Assembly: GCF_036492635.1 (NCBI RefSeq)
Contig: NZ_AP025305.1
Span: forward strand, 4,296,000-4,359,999
DNA from: Aureibacter tunicatorum
Lineage (GTDB): Bacteria; Bacteroidota; Bacteroidia; Cytophagales; Cyclobacteriaceae
DNA length: 64,000 nt
Direction: 5' to 3'
Below are positions 55,941-64,000 of the stretch, piece by piece (within the stretch, counting starts at the first letter, position 1; every line of letters starts with the position of its first letter). Made by a program: the position numbers and the translations under genes. The notes under the pieces are model-generated. The model searched no databases and was not told the DNA's origin. It worked only from the letters and a program-made list of their open reading frames with translations.

Positions 55941-58847
55941 ATGACTAAAATTAATTTACGCGCAGTAGACCGATTTGACAGACGCCACAACAATTCGGAT
56001 CAAGAGAGCATAAACGCTATGCTTAAGACGATTGGCGTTGAAAGTGTTGACCAATTGATAGATGAGACGATACCTTCGGCTATTCGTTCTCAGCAAGAAC
56101 TTGACTTGCCGGAAGCTCTAAGTGAGTTTGACTTCATTAGAGACTTCAAAGCTATCGCTGGTAAAAACAAGGTTTTCAAATCATATATCGGTCTTGGTTA
56201 TAATGACACCATCACTCCGAATGTTATCTTAAGAAACATTTTTGAGAATCCGGGGTGGTATACAGCTTATACGCCATACCAAGCTGAAATCGCTCAAGGT
56301 AGACTTGAAGCTTTGATTAATTTCCAGACTGTGATCACTGATCTTACAGGAATGGAAATCGCCAACGCTTCTTTATTGGATGAAGGAACAGCTGCCGCTG
56401 AAGCTATGGGTGTATTCTATAGCTTGAGAAAAGGTAAAAAGAAAAAAACTGCGAACAAGTTTTTCATTGACAGCAATGTATTTCCTCAGACTATCGATGT
56501 TATCAAAACGAGAGCTTTGCCTATCGGCGTAGAGCTTATCATTGATGATATCGCTAATGTGGACGTAACTGACGAGACGCTTTTCGGTATCTTGGTTCAG
56601 TACCCTAATAACGACGGCGCGGTGAACAGCCCTGAAGCTTTGATCGCTTCCGCTCATGAAAATGACGTAAAAGTGGCTGTAGCGGCTGACTTATTGTCAT
56701 TGACTCTTTTGAAAGCTCCTGGAGCTATGAATGCTGACGTTGTATGCGGTTCTTCGCAAAGATTCGGTGTTCCTATGGGCTATGGTGGTCCTCACGCTGG
56801 TTACTTCGCGACAAGAGAAGACTATAAGAGACAGATTCCTGGACGTATCATCGGTGTGTCTATGGACAGAAGAGGCAAAAAAGGCTACAGAATGGCTCTT
56901 CAAACTCGCGAGCAGCATATCAAGAGAGAAAAAGCAACTTCAAACATTTGTACGGCTCAGGTACTTCTAGCGGTAATGGCTGGTATGTACGCTGTTTATC
57001 ACGGACCTAAAGGATTGACGGATATCGCTTCGAAAATCAATGGTTCCGCTAAAGCTGTGGCTAACGGAATTGAGCAATTAGGCTTCAAACAAGAAAACGA
57101 AGTATACTTTGACAGCATCAAAGTAGCTGTTGACTCGGAAGAGCAAAAAGCTGCTATCAAAGCTGCTGCTGAAGCAAAAAGCATCAACTTCAGATATTTC
57201 GAGACTAATCACGTAGGTATTTCTATTGGAGAGTCTGTTTCTGTGGAGGATATCGAAGAAATTCTTTCCGTATTCGCTGAGGTTTCCGGCAAATCATTCG
57301 ATTTGGAAGCTGCAGTCGCGGAACTAGAAGTTTCTTTCCCTGAAGGAGTAGCTAGAGATACTGAATTCCTTACGCATGAAGTGTTCAACAAATACCAAAT
57401 GGAACATGAAATGCTAAGATATATCAAGAGACTTGAGAACAAAGACCTTTCTTTGGTGCACTCAATGATCTCGCTTGGATCATGTACGATGAAGCTTAAC
57501 GCGACAGCGGAAATGATTCCTGTAACTTGGCCTGAAATTGGCAAAATCCACCCTTACGCTCCAGTAGAGCAAGCTCAAGGTTATGCTGAAATATTCACTA
57601 ACCTAGAAGCGTGGCTAAGCGAAATCACTGGATTTGCTGGCACTTCACTTCAGCCTAACTCAGGCGCTCAAGGTGAGTTCGCAGGTCTTATGGCTATCAG
57701 AGCTTATCATGAGAACAATGGCGACTTCAATAGAAACGTAGCAATCATTCCTACATCAGCTCACGGCACGAACCCTGCTTCTGCTGCATTGGCTGGAATG
57801 AAGATCGTTCTTGTTAGCTGTGATGAAAAAGGAAATATCGATGTTGAAGACTTGAGAAACAAAGCCGAGCTTCACAAAGATAATCTTTCTTGCTTGATGG
57901 TTACTTACCCAAGTACGCATGGTGTATACGAGGAAAGCATTAAGGAAATCACTCAAATTATTCACGACAACGGAGGTCAAGTATATATGGACGGTGCCAA
58001 CATGAATGCTCAGGTTGGTTTGACTAGCCCAGGAAACATTGGCGCTGACGTATGTCACCTTAACTTGCACAAGACATTCTGCATCCCTCACGGTGGTGGC
58101 GGACCAGGTGTTGGACCTATCGGAGTAGCAGCTCACTTGGTTCCTTTCTTGCCGGGCAATCCGTTAATCGCTGAAGCTGGTGGAGAAAAAGCTATTTCTT
58201 CTATTTCTGCCGCTCCATGGGGATCTGCTTCCATCCTTCCTATCTCTTACGCTTATATCGCAATGATGGGACCTGATGGACTTAAAGAAGCTACTCGCAC
58301 GGCGATCTTGAATGCCAACTATATCAAAGCAAGATTGGAAAAAGTTCTTCCTATTCTTTACACTAATGAAAATGGAAGATGCGCTCACGAAATGATCGTT
58401 GATTTCCGTCAATTCAAATCAGCTGGCATCGAAGTAGAAGACGTAGCTAAGCGTTTGATCGATTACGGATTCCACGCGCCAACTGTATCATTCCCTGTTG
58501 CGGGAACATTGATGATCGAGCCTACGGAAAGCGAGTCTTTGGAAGAGCTTGACAGATTCTGCGAAGCTTTGATTTCTATCAGACAAGAGATCCAAGATGT
58601 AATCGACGGAAGAGTGGATGCTCAAGACAATGTGCTTAAGAATGCTCCTCACACGGCTGAAGAAGCTCTTGGTGATTGGGATCACGCTTACACTAGAGAA
58701 GATGCTGTTTATCCTAACGACGCGGTTAGATCTAATAAATTCTGGCCTTCAGTTTCTAGAGTAGACAACGCATATGGCGATAGAAACTTGATGTGCAGCT
58801 GTATTCCTACAGAAGCATACGCTGACGAAGCTGAAATCGAAGCATAA
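55941..58847 (+). CDS. gcvP: glycine dehydrogenase (aminomethyl-transferring), P-protein
   Basis: The long, fused form of the P-protein. It decarboxylates glycine and loads the aminomethyl group on the lipoyl H-protein. It has two PLP-transaminase-like halves: the N-terminal one with [20 protein letters not shown], and the active C-terminal one with [30 protein letters not shown] and [16 protein letters not shown], in which Lys711 (counted from 55941) carries the cofactor. The frame opens at 55920, but the ATG at 55941 gives [17 protein letters not shown], the usual family start. gcvH and gcvT are not nearby. A terminator follows. Confidence 0.97.
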   Translation: MTKINLRAVDRFDRRHNNSDQESINAMLKTIGVESVDQLIDETIPSAIRSQQELDLPEALSEFDFIRDFKAIAGKNKVFKSYIGLGYNDTITPNVILRNIFENPGWYTAYTPYQAEIAQGRLEALINFQTVITDLTGMEIANASLLDEGTAAAEAMGVFYSLRKGKKKKTANKFFIDSNVFPQTIDVIKTRALPIGVELIIDDIANVDVTDETLFGILVQYPNNDGAVNSPEALIASAHENDVKVAVAADLLSLTLLKAPGAMNADVVCGSSQRFGVPMGYGGPHAGYFATREDYKRQIPGRIIGVSMDRRGKKGYRMALQTREQHIKREKATSNICTAQVLLAVMAGMYAVYHGPKGLTDIASKINGSAKAVANGIEQLGFKQENEVYFDSIKVAVDSEEQKAAIKAAAEAKSINFRYFETNHVGISIGESVSVEDIEEILSVFAEVSGKSFDLEAAVAELEVSFPEGVARDTEFLTHEVFNKYQMEHEMLRYIKRLENKDLSLVHSMISLGSCTMKLNATAEMIPVTWPEIGKIHPYAPVEQAQGYAEIFTNLEAWLSEITGFAGTSLQPNSGAQGEFAGLMAIRAYHENNGDFNRNVAIIPTSAHGTNPASAALAGMKIVLVSCDEKGNIDVEDLRNKAELHKDNLSCLMVTYPSTHGVYEESIKEITQIIHDNGGQVYMDGANMNAQVGLTSPGNIGADVCHLNLHKTFCIPHGGGGPGVGPIGVAAHLVPFLPGNPLIAEAGGEKAISSISAAPWGSASILPISYAYIAMMGPDGLKEATRTAILNANYIKARLEKVLPILYTNENGRCAHEMIVDFRQFKSAGIEVEDVAKRLIDYGFHAPTVSFPVAGTLMIEPTESESLEELDRFCEALISIRQEIQDVIDGRVDAQDNVLKNAPHTAEEALGDWDHAYTREDAVYPNDAVRSNKFWPSVSRVDNAYGDRNLMCSCIPTEAYADEAEIEA

Positions 58848-58874
58848 GAAATATAAATAATCAAAAAATATTGA

Positions 58875-58907
58875 AGCCTGATGATTTTTTTCATCAGGCT
58901 TTTTTTA
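58875..58907 (+). terminator. intrinsic terminator after gcvP
   Basis: A 10-bp stem (AGCCTGATGA with TCATCAGGCT, 58875-58884 and 58891-58900) is followed by seven T. The next 320 bases to pntAA show no gene. Confidence 0.93.
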
Positions 58908-59224
58908 TGAGTCGACATATCCTCATTTTTTCCAAATCACATGCTTTTTGCAGCTGTTATTATTTTTTTCTAAAAATGGACTTCAAAAAAAGACTCATTA
59001 TTGAAATACTCTAACAAGTCATATTTCGTTCGATCCTTCCCAAAAGCGGATACAATCCATCCTGCAACCCTTGAAATGATCTTTATCATATTATTTTACC
59101 TCTCTATTGCATTCTTTTACTTTGATTTTATTAAAATGCTATCATGCAACAAAAATCTGCAACAGCAAGTTTCCTGATTAGAGTCTTCGGACTATGCAGA
59201 TAGCCATATGACAAAACCAAGAAA

Positions 59225-60325
59225 ATGCAATTAGGAATATTAAAAGAATTATCAGACAATAGGGTATCCATAAGCCCCGAGTCAGTAAAGAAACTTTCCA
59301 AAAGTTATGAAATAGTTGTAGAAAAAGATGCCGGAATTTCCGCATTTTTCAGCAACGAGGATTATGAAGCTGTTGGAGCTAAGTCGACAAGTCGCGATGA
59401 ACTTTTGAAAAATTGCGATATTGTATTTTCTATCAACCCTCCTAGCTTGGATGACCTTGGCTTGATGAAAAAGAATGCGATCATTGTCAGCCAGTTTTCT
59501 CCATTCAACCAACCTGAAATAGCCGAGCAAATCGCCCAATTGGGCATCAGCGCATTGAGCATGGATATGATTCCAAGAACGACTCTGGCTCAAGCTATGG
59601 ACGTATTGTCATCAATGGCTTCCATAGCAGGATACAGAGCCGTGCTTAAAGCCAGCGATTATTTCCCAAGATACATACCTATGCTTTCTACCGCCGCAGG
59701 AACTATTCCGCCGGCAAAAGCACTCATATTAGGTGCCGGAGTAGCGGGTCTTCAAGCGATCGCCACCGCCAAAAGGCTTGGGGCTGTCGTTGAGGTATTT
59801 GACACAAGAGCCGCGGCCAAAGAAGAGGTAATGAGTCTTGGCGCCAAATTTATCGAAGTGGAAGGAGCTACAGATGACAAAGCCGCTGGCGGGTATGCTG
59901 TAGAGCAAACAGAGGATTACAAAAAGAAACAAGCTGAGCTTATCGCTGAGAAAGCTTCAAAAGCTGATATCATCATCACAACCGCCTTGTTGAGAGGCAG
60001 ACCAGCTCCATTGCTTTTGCCAAAATCAACATTGGATAACATGAAGCCCGGAAGCGTTATCGTTGATCTGGCAGCTATCACAGGTGGTAATTGCGAAGTA
60101 ACGGAAAATAAAAAAGTAGTGACTTACAAAGGGATCAGCGTAATCGGCGACTCCAATTTATCCGAAGAAATTTCCCAGCATGCTTCTATCTTATTCGGGA
60201 AAAACATAGAGAACTACATCAAGATCCTATTCACAGAATCTGGTGAACTAGATATGGAAAACGAATTGGTATCAGCAAGTTGCTTAGCGCATCAAAACGA
60301 AAATATTTACAAGAAAAACAACTAG
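59225..60325 (+). CDS. pntAA: proton-translocating NAD(P) transhydrogenase, soluble alpha subunit
   Basis: A 366-residue soluble NAD(H)-binding domain I with an alanine-dehydrogenase-like fold. Signatures are ILKELSDNRVSISPESVKKL at the start, MIPRTTLAQAMDVLSSMASIAGY, and the nucleotide loop LILGAGVAGLQAIATAKRLGA. AVVEVFDTRAAAKEEVMSLGA-type sequence (here VVEVFDTRAAAKEEVMSLGA) follows. It transfers hydride between NAD(H) and NADP(H), coupled to proton movement, as part of a split three-subunit enzyme with the two genes that follow. The gap to pntAB is 6 bases. Confidence 0.95.
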   Translation: MQLGILKELSDNRVSISPESVKKLSKSYEIVVEKDAGISAFFSNEDYEAVGAKSTSRDELLKNCDIVFSINPPSLDDLGLMKKNAIIVSQFSPFNQPEIAEQIAQLGISALSMDMIPRTTLAQAMDVLSSMASIAGYRAVLKASDYFPRYIPMLSTAAGTIPPAKALILGAGVAGLQAIATAKRLGAVVEVFDTRAAAKEEVMSLGAKFIEVEGATDDKAAGGYAVEQTEDYKKKQAELIAEKASKADIIITTALLRGRPAPLLLPKSTLDNMKPGSVIVDLAAITGGNCEVTENKKVVTYKGISVIGDSNLSEEISQHASILFGKNIENYIKILFTESGELDMENELVSASCLAHQNENIYKKNN

Positions 60326-60331
60326 ACCATT

Positions 60332-60658
60332 ATGTTGGAAATCATCATACAATTCTTCGCGGATAACTTGCCAATGATCATCATGCTTGTTTTGGCATCA
60401 TTTCTTGGCATGGAAATCATCGGTAAAGTGCCAACTGTCCTGCACACGCCTCTTATGTCAGGTGCCAATGCGATCAGTGGCGTAGTAGCTATTGGTGCCA
60501 TCATATTGGTAAGAAGCGCTTCTCCAGACGATTACTTTTCTTTGGGACTAGGCTCTGTGGGTATCGCATTAGCAATCATCAATGTCGCCGGCGGATTTGC
60601 CGTGACAAACAGAATGCTGGAAATGTTCAAGAAGAAAAAAGACAACAAAAGCTCATAA
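60332..60658 (+). CDS. pntAB: proton-translocating NAD(P) transhydrogenase, membrane alpha subunit
   Basis: A 108-residue membrane subunit with three to four hydrophobic segments and the family core FLGMEIIGKVPTVLHTPLMSGANAISG. This small separate subunit is the form expected when PntA is split. It contributes part of the proton channel. It ends in a Lys-rich tail (FKKKKDNKSS) and lies 35 bases before pntB. Confidence 0.95.
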   Translation: MLEIIIQFFADNLPMIIMLVLASFLGMEIIGKVPTVLHTPLMSGANAISGVVAIGAIILVRSASPDDYFSLGLGSVGIALAIINVAGGFAVTNRMLEMFKKKKDNKSS

Positions 60659-60693
60659 GCCTGTTATCGTAAAACGCGAAATAAGAAATTAAA

Positions 60694-62082
60694 ATGGAAA
60701 CAACTATATCTCAACTTTTATACCTAATAAGCTTAGTGCTTTTTATCGTTGGTCTTAAAGGCTTAAGCCACCCAGAAACGGCAAGACGAGGAAACCTCAT
60801 CGCCGCATCAGGAATGATCTTAGGCATCATCGTAGCTCTATTTCAACCGATGCAAGACGCATCCAACAATTATCTGTGGATATTAGGAGGAGTTATCGTC
60901 GGTTCGGCAATAGGGCTAACTGCAGCTAAGAAAGTTCAAATGACGAAAATGCCGGAAATGGTATCTTTATTCAATGGATTAGGTGGTGCATGCGCCATGT
61001 TCATCGGCTTTGTGGAATTTTACAATCTTCCTGCTCAGACCGAAATGATGAGCGGGTCCGTATTCACTAATATCTTTGCTTTAGTCATAGGAAGTATTTC
61101 TTTCTCTGGGAGTTTGATTGCTTACGGAAAACTAAATGGATCATTAAGAGATTCTCTTAAATTGCCTGCACCTCAAGTAATCAATGTCTTGAATTTAATA
61201 GGCATTTTCGTGATTTGCGGTCTAATACTTTCCGGATCTGAACTAGACATGAACTTGGTGATCGCTTTGTTCGCTCTATCATTAACATATGGAGTTGTCT
61301 TCGTTACCCCAATTGGAGGTGGAGACATGCCTGTCGTCATTTCATTGTTAAATTCTATCACAGGAATAGGAGCTATGGGAGCCGGCCTTATCTACTCGAA
61401 TAATGTAATGATAATCGGTGGTATTTTGGTAGGAGCGTCAGGTGTAATCCTTACGGTCATGATGTGCAAAGCCATGAACAGAACGCTTTTCAATGTAATT
61501 ATTGGCGGCATATCGTCATCTTCAAGTTCTGCCGCTGCTGAAGGAGATCAAGTTATTAAAGAAGTGCAAGTCAGCGACCTTGCCATTCAACTCAAGTACG
61601 CCAGCAAAGTCATTGTCGTGCCAGGTTACGGACTAGCTGTAGCTCAAGCTCAACATACTATTCACGAACTTGAAGTCCTGCTTGAAGAAGAAGGCGTTGA
61701 CTTCAAATTTGCGATACATCCAGTCGCCGGTAGAATGCCCGGACACATGAACGTGCTTCTTGCCGAAGCTGATGTATCCTATGACAAACTTTTGGAATTG
61801 GATCAAGCAAACAGCGAATTCCCAACTACTGATGTCGTATTGGTGATCGGAGCCAATGACGTTGTAAACCCGGCCGCCAAAACCGATACTTCCAGCCCTA
61901 TATACGGAATGCCGATCTTGGATGTGGAGCTTGCCAAGCAAGTTGTAGTCATGAAAAGAGGAATGAGCAAAGGATATGCCGGCATTGAGAACCCATTATT
62001 TTTCAATGACAATACAAAAATGCTTTTTGGAGACGCTAAGCAATCTATTGCAAAGCTTAAGGAAGAAGTTCAGAATGCGTAA
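60694..62082 (+). CDS. pntB: proton-translocating NAD(P) transhydrogenase, beta subunit
   Basis: A 462-residue subunit. The first part is a bundle of membrane helices (IAASGMILGIIVALFQPMQD onward). The C-terminal part, from about residue 290, is the NADP(H)-binding domain III with VIVVPGYGLAVAQAQHTIHEL, HPVAGRMPGHMNVLLAEADV, VIGANDVVNPAA and MKRGMSKGYAGIENPLFF. The complete operon supplies NADPH at the expense of the proton gradient. A stem-loop follows the stop. Confidence 0.96.
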   Translation: METTISQLLYLISLVLFIVGLKGLSHPETARRGNLIAASGMILGIIVALFQPMQDASNNYLWILGGVIVGSAIGLTAAKKVQMTKMPEMVSLFNGLGGACAMFIGFVEFYNLPAQTEMMSGSVFTNIFALVIGSISFSGSLIAYGKLNGSLRDSLKLPAPQVINVLNLIGIFVICGLILSGSELDMNLVIALFALSLTYGVVFVTPIGGGDMPVVISLLNSITGIGAMGAGLIYSNNVMIIGGILVGASGVILTVMMCKAMNRTLFNVIIGGISSSSSSAAAEGDQVIKEVQVSDLAIQLKYASKVIVVPGYGLAVAQAQHTIHELEVLLEEEGVDFKFAIHPVAGRMPGHMNVLLAEADVSYDKLLELDQANSEFPTTDVVLVIGANDVVNPAAKTDTSSPIYGMPILDVELAKQVVVMKRGMSKGYAGIENPLFFNDNTKMLFGDAKQSIAKLKEEVQNA

Positions 62083-62110
62083 CCCAATAAACCTATAATT
62101 ATAAATAAGA

Positions 62111-62145
62111 AGTCTCCTTGAATTCATTTCTTGGAGGCTTTTTCA
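62111..62145 (+). terminator. intrinsic terminator after pntB
   Basis: AGTCTCC (62111-62117) pairs with GGAGGCT (62133-62139, one G-T pair) and is followed by a T run. It also separates pntB from the convergent putative effector. Confidence 0.75.
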
Positions 62146-62165
62146 TTTCTACAGGAAAAATATCC

Positions 62166-63554
62166 TCAAGATCTTTCTCCGAATTTTTCCCCTGTCCCAT
62201 TGTTAACAGCAGCGACATACCTGAAACACTCTTGGGCAAAAGATTTCCATTTCTTAAACGACATCGTATCCCTCAAATTCCTGAATTCGATTATTGGCGC
62301 TTTTTTATTTTGCTCTTCGCCTACCATATCCATTTTATCCCCATAACTTCCCAATGACTCCAACTCATAAGCTCTTTGCCTATTTGAAAAGTGCTCACTT
62401 GTCAACAAGTCTCTTCCTTGAGGAATATTTTCCAACCAATCTCTTTTGGACAACGAACCTAGAATATTTCTATGAGACAAAGGCATACCACGATAAACCC
62501 CATATCTAAACAAACGGGTATGAATACCATCCAACCCTAAACGTCTATTCATCTCATCGACTACCGTCATCCATATAATCTGATTATGATTCCTGAGGTA
62601 CCTTTTCAGCAGACTTGGAAGAGATTCAAACATCGCCGCAAAATCCGTCCTAAGCAATAAGGAAGAAAAATTCTTGGGATAACTATAAACGACTCCATGA
62701 GCTGAAATAAGATAATGGCCAATCAACTTGATCAGTCCGCATAAATCGTTGTTTTCCAGCACAGGATATTCATTTTTCATTCCTTCGACCACTTCAGCCA
62801 CCTCTTTCAACATCAACTGTCGTCTGTATTTGGTCAATAAATCATCTTCAAACCCTTCGCTTGGCTTCATCAAAGAATCTCTTCCATTCTTCTTTCTTTC
62901 TGTCATTTCTGGCGTCTCCGATTCTTGCTGAAAACCCAAATCCTCCATCAATTGCGAAACTTGAGACAACTTGATCCCTGCGGTCATTTGGAAGCTGCCT
63001 GCAGGATATCCTCTCGACCAAATCACCACTTCCTCCCACTGCTCCGGAACACTGCCAAACCTTTTCAAACTGGACAAATAAGTACGGCAAAATCCATACT
63101 TCCTAATGTACTCCATCATATTCTCCAATATGGACATTGTCTTTGTCAAGGACTCATAGCCATGCGTAGTCTCAGGAAATGGATCAGTAACGATCTCCAT
63201 ATATGGTATTTTGGCAGGATGAGAGATATCAACCTGCATTGTAAAACCATCTCCCTCAAGCAATACCTCTCCTTTTCTAAACGGCACATAATGCACCTCT
63301 GACTCGTCCAAATACACTCCTTCCCACAATCCGCTGGTATAATCGCGCATCACTTCTCTATCCTTGAAGATCCGATATTTCCCATTTTCGATTTCAAACC
63401 CAACAGCTCTCTGAACAATGCCTTTTCTTCCGAAAACAGCTTCATGATCAGCCTGTCGCTGCAACATTACAGGCGTTTGCGACAAGTCGGACTCGCCTCT
63501 TCCTCTTTGATTCTCCTTTTTAGATTTTTTCCCTTGATGAAAAGTATACAACAA
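62166..63554 (-). CDS. putative effector with amidoligase-like (glutamine-synthetase-fold) domain
   Basis: 462 residues from a TTG at 63554; an upstream in-frame stop is close, and the next Met (LSQTPVMLQRQ) is residue 29. A basic leader with KKSKKENQRGRGES leads to VMLQRQADHE and GIVQRAVGFEIENG. The VGFEIE strand, PYMEIVTDPFPE, the FQMTAGIKLSQ strand and a late PIIEFRNLRD are the landmark strands of the COOH-NH2 ligase (Amidoligase_2) fold, though the His pair is replaced. The leader with LQR/VQR resembles that of the kinase-like proteins at 16.7-23.4 kb. The real substrate and secretion route are not known. Confidence 0.6.
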   Translation of the reverse strand: MLYTFHQGKKSKKENQRGRGESDLSQTPVMLQRQADHEAVFGRKGIVQRAVGFEIENGKYRIFKDREVMRDYTSGLWEGVYLDESEVHYVPFRKGEVLLEGDGFTMQVDISHPAKIPYMEIVTDPFPETTHGYESLTKTMSILENMMEYIRKYGFCRTYLSSLKRFGSVPEQWEEVVIWSRGYPAGSFQMTAGIKLSQVSQLMEDLGFQQESETPEMTERKKNGRDSLMKPSEGFEDDLLTKYRRQLMLKEVAEVVEGMKNEYPVLENNDLCGLIKLIGHYLISAHGVVYSYPKNFSSLLLRTDFAAMFESLPSLLKRYLRNHNQIIWMTVVDEMNRRLGLDGIHTRLFRYGVYRGMPLSHRNILGSLSKRDWLENIPQGRDLLTSEHFSNRQRAYELESLGSYGDKMDMVGEEQNKKAPIIEFRNLRDTMSFKKWKSFAQECFRYVAAVNNGTGEKFGERS

Positions 63555-63758
63555 CCCTTATTTTATTGCTTCCCATTCTGTCAACCTTCAGAAACATATA
63601 AATTGTTTAAATTATGCCACCTTACTTCTGCAATAATTGGATCTCTGCATCGAATAACTTTTTAAAGGTAAGCGTGGTATAATATTCGCAATTTTTATAT
63701 ATATTAACTGATCTTAGCTTGTTAAAAGCGATTGCCTTGAAGAATCACCATTATCAAA

Positions 63759-64000
63759 ATGCAACATATTCAAATACAATTCACATACAGTCCTTGGTTT
63801 ATTCTACTATGTCTGGCGCTAGGCGCAGCGATAACATGGCTGCTCTACAGTTCAAACAAAAAGTGGAACAAAAAACAACTGTACGCAATGTCCTCTTTGA
63901 GGTTTTTGAGTATTTCCACAATATCATTTTTGTTACTGGGTCCTATCATCAATTCGTTCTTCAATTGGGAAGAAAAACCAAAAGTCATCTTCGCTATCGA
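63759..64000 (+). CDS. membrane protein, start only (possible VWA/BatA-like)
   Basis: The frame opens with ATG at 63759 and runs off the window after 80 codons. It shows an N-terminal membrane segment (PWFILLCLALGAAITWLLY), a basic stretch, a second membrane segment (LRFLSISTISFLLLGPII) and then EEKPKVIFAID at the edge. The layout, two helices then a strand reading PKVIFAID, resembles membrane-anchored von Willebrand A-type proteins of Bacteroidota, where this Asp begins the metal site. The rest of the gene is needed to confirm. Confidence 0.6.
   Translation, partial: MQHIQIQFTYSPWFILLCLALGAAITWLLYSSNKKWNKKQLYAMSSLRFLSISTISFLLLGPIINSFFNWEEKPKVIFAI

Overview
The window comes from a member of the Bacteroidota, most likely a gliding or marine Cytophagales-type bacterium. 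This rests on an ssb-gldE-gldD cluster, a type IX secretion C-terminal domain, a TonB-dependent receptor with an STN domain next to a DUF4249 lipoprotein, an OmpP1/FadL porin, type 3 ProS, an AT-rich sequence with weak Shine-Dalgarno signals, and a Bacteroidota-type promoter (TTTG, 19 nt, TACCTTTG) ahead of the tRNA operon.

Layout. 1-6.4 kb: end of ssb, gldE, gldD, recG, a degenerate M20D peptidase homologue and murQ. 6.6-9.4 kb: an RNA-repair-like island with two RlaP-type nucleotidyltransferases, a cyclic-phosphate-processing receiver protein and a convergent macro-domain gene broken by one nonsense codon. 9.6-16.7 kb: an orphan protein, then a TonB receptor / DUF4249 lipoprotein / large exported beta protein operon. 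16.7-23.4 kb: three related proteins carrying an atypical (actin-fragmin / PI-kinase-like) kinase fold behind a short basic, proline-containing leader. They look like secreted effectors. 23.4-36 kb: envelope genes and housekeeping (periplasmic-binding lipoprotein, nadC, LpxR, an orphan T9SS tail, OmpP1, proS, SIMPL) and an IS4 remnant.

36.1-41.3 kb: a leftward cassette of unknown function with two DUF2589 proteins, a 246-residue protein of unknown family, a zinc-ribbon peptide and a DUF5675 protein, facing a LuxR-type regulator. 42.08-42.44 kb: eight DnaA-box-like nonamers in an AT-rich gap between convergent genes, a strong candidate for the replication origin. 42.4-51.5 kb: lrgAB with D-lactate dehydrogenase, an SDR, a GIDE-like membrane protein, a hydrolase, a MATE exporter, a small membrane protein, a quinone-reductase-type MDR and an sdpR-sdpI pair. 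51.9-52.75 kb: a tRNA operon of two tRNA-His and five tRNA-Asp with promoter and terminator. Six of the seven tRNAs are enclosed by their own private complementary arms in the spacers. 52.8-64 kb: pyrC, a DEAD-box helicase, gcvP, the pntAA-pntAB-pntB transhydrogenase, another leader-bearing putative effector with amidoligase-like landmarks, and the start of a membrane protein.

Most worth following up are the four leader-bearing putative effectors, the tRNA array with covarying private stems, the origin candidate, the DUF2589 cassette and the damaged RNA-repair island. No database search was possible. Family calls come from recognised motifs and gene order.
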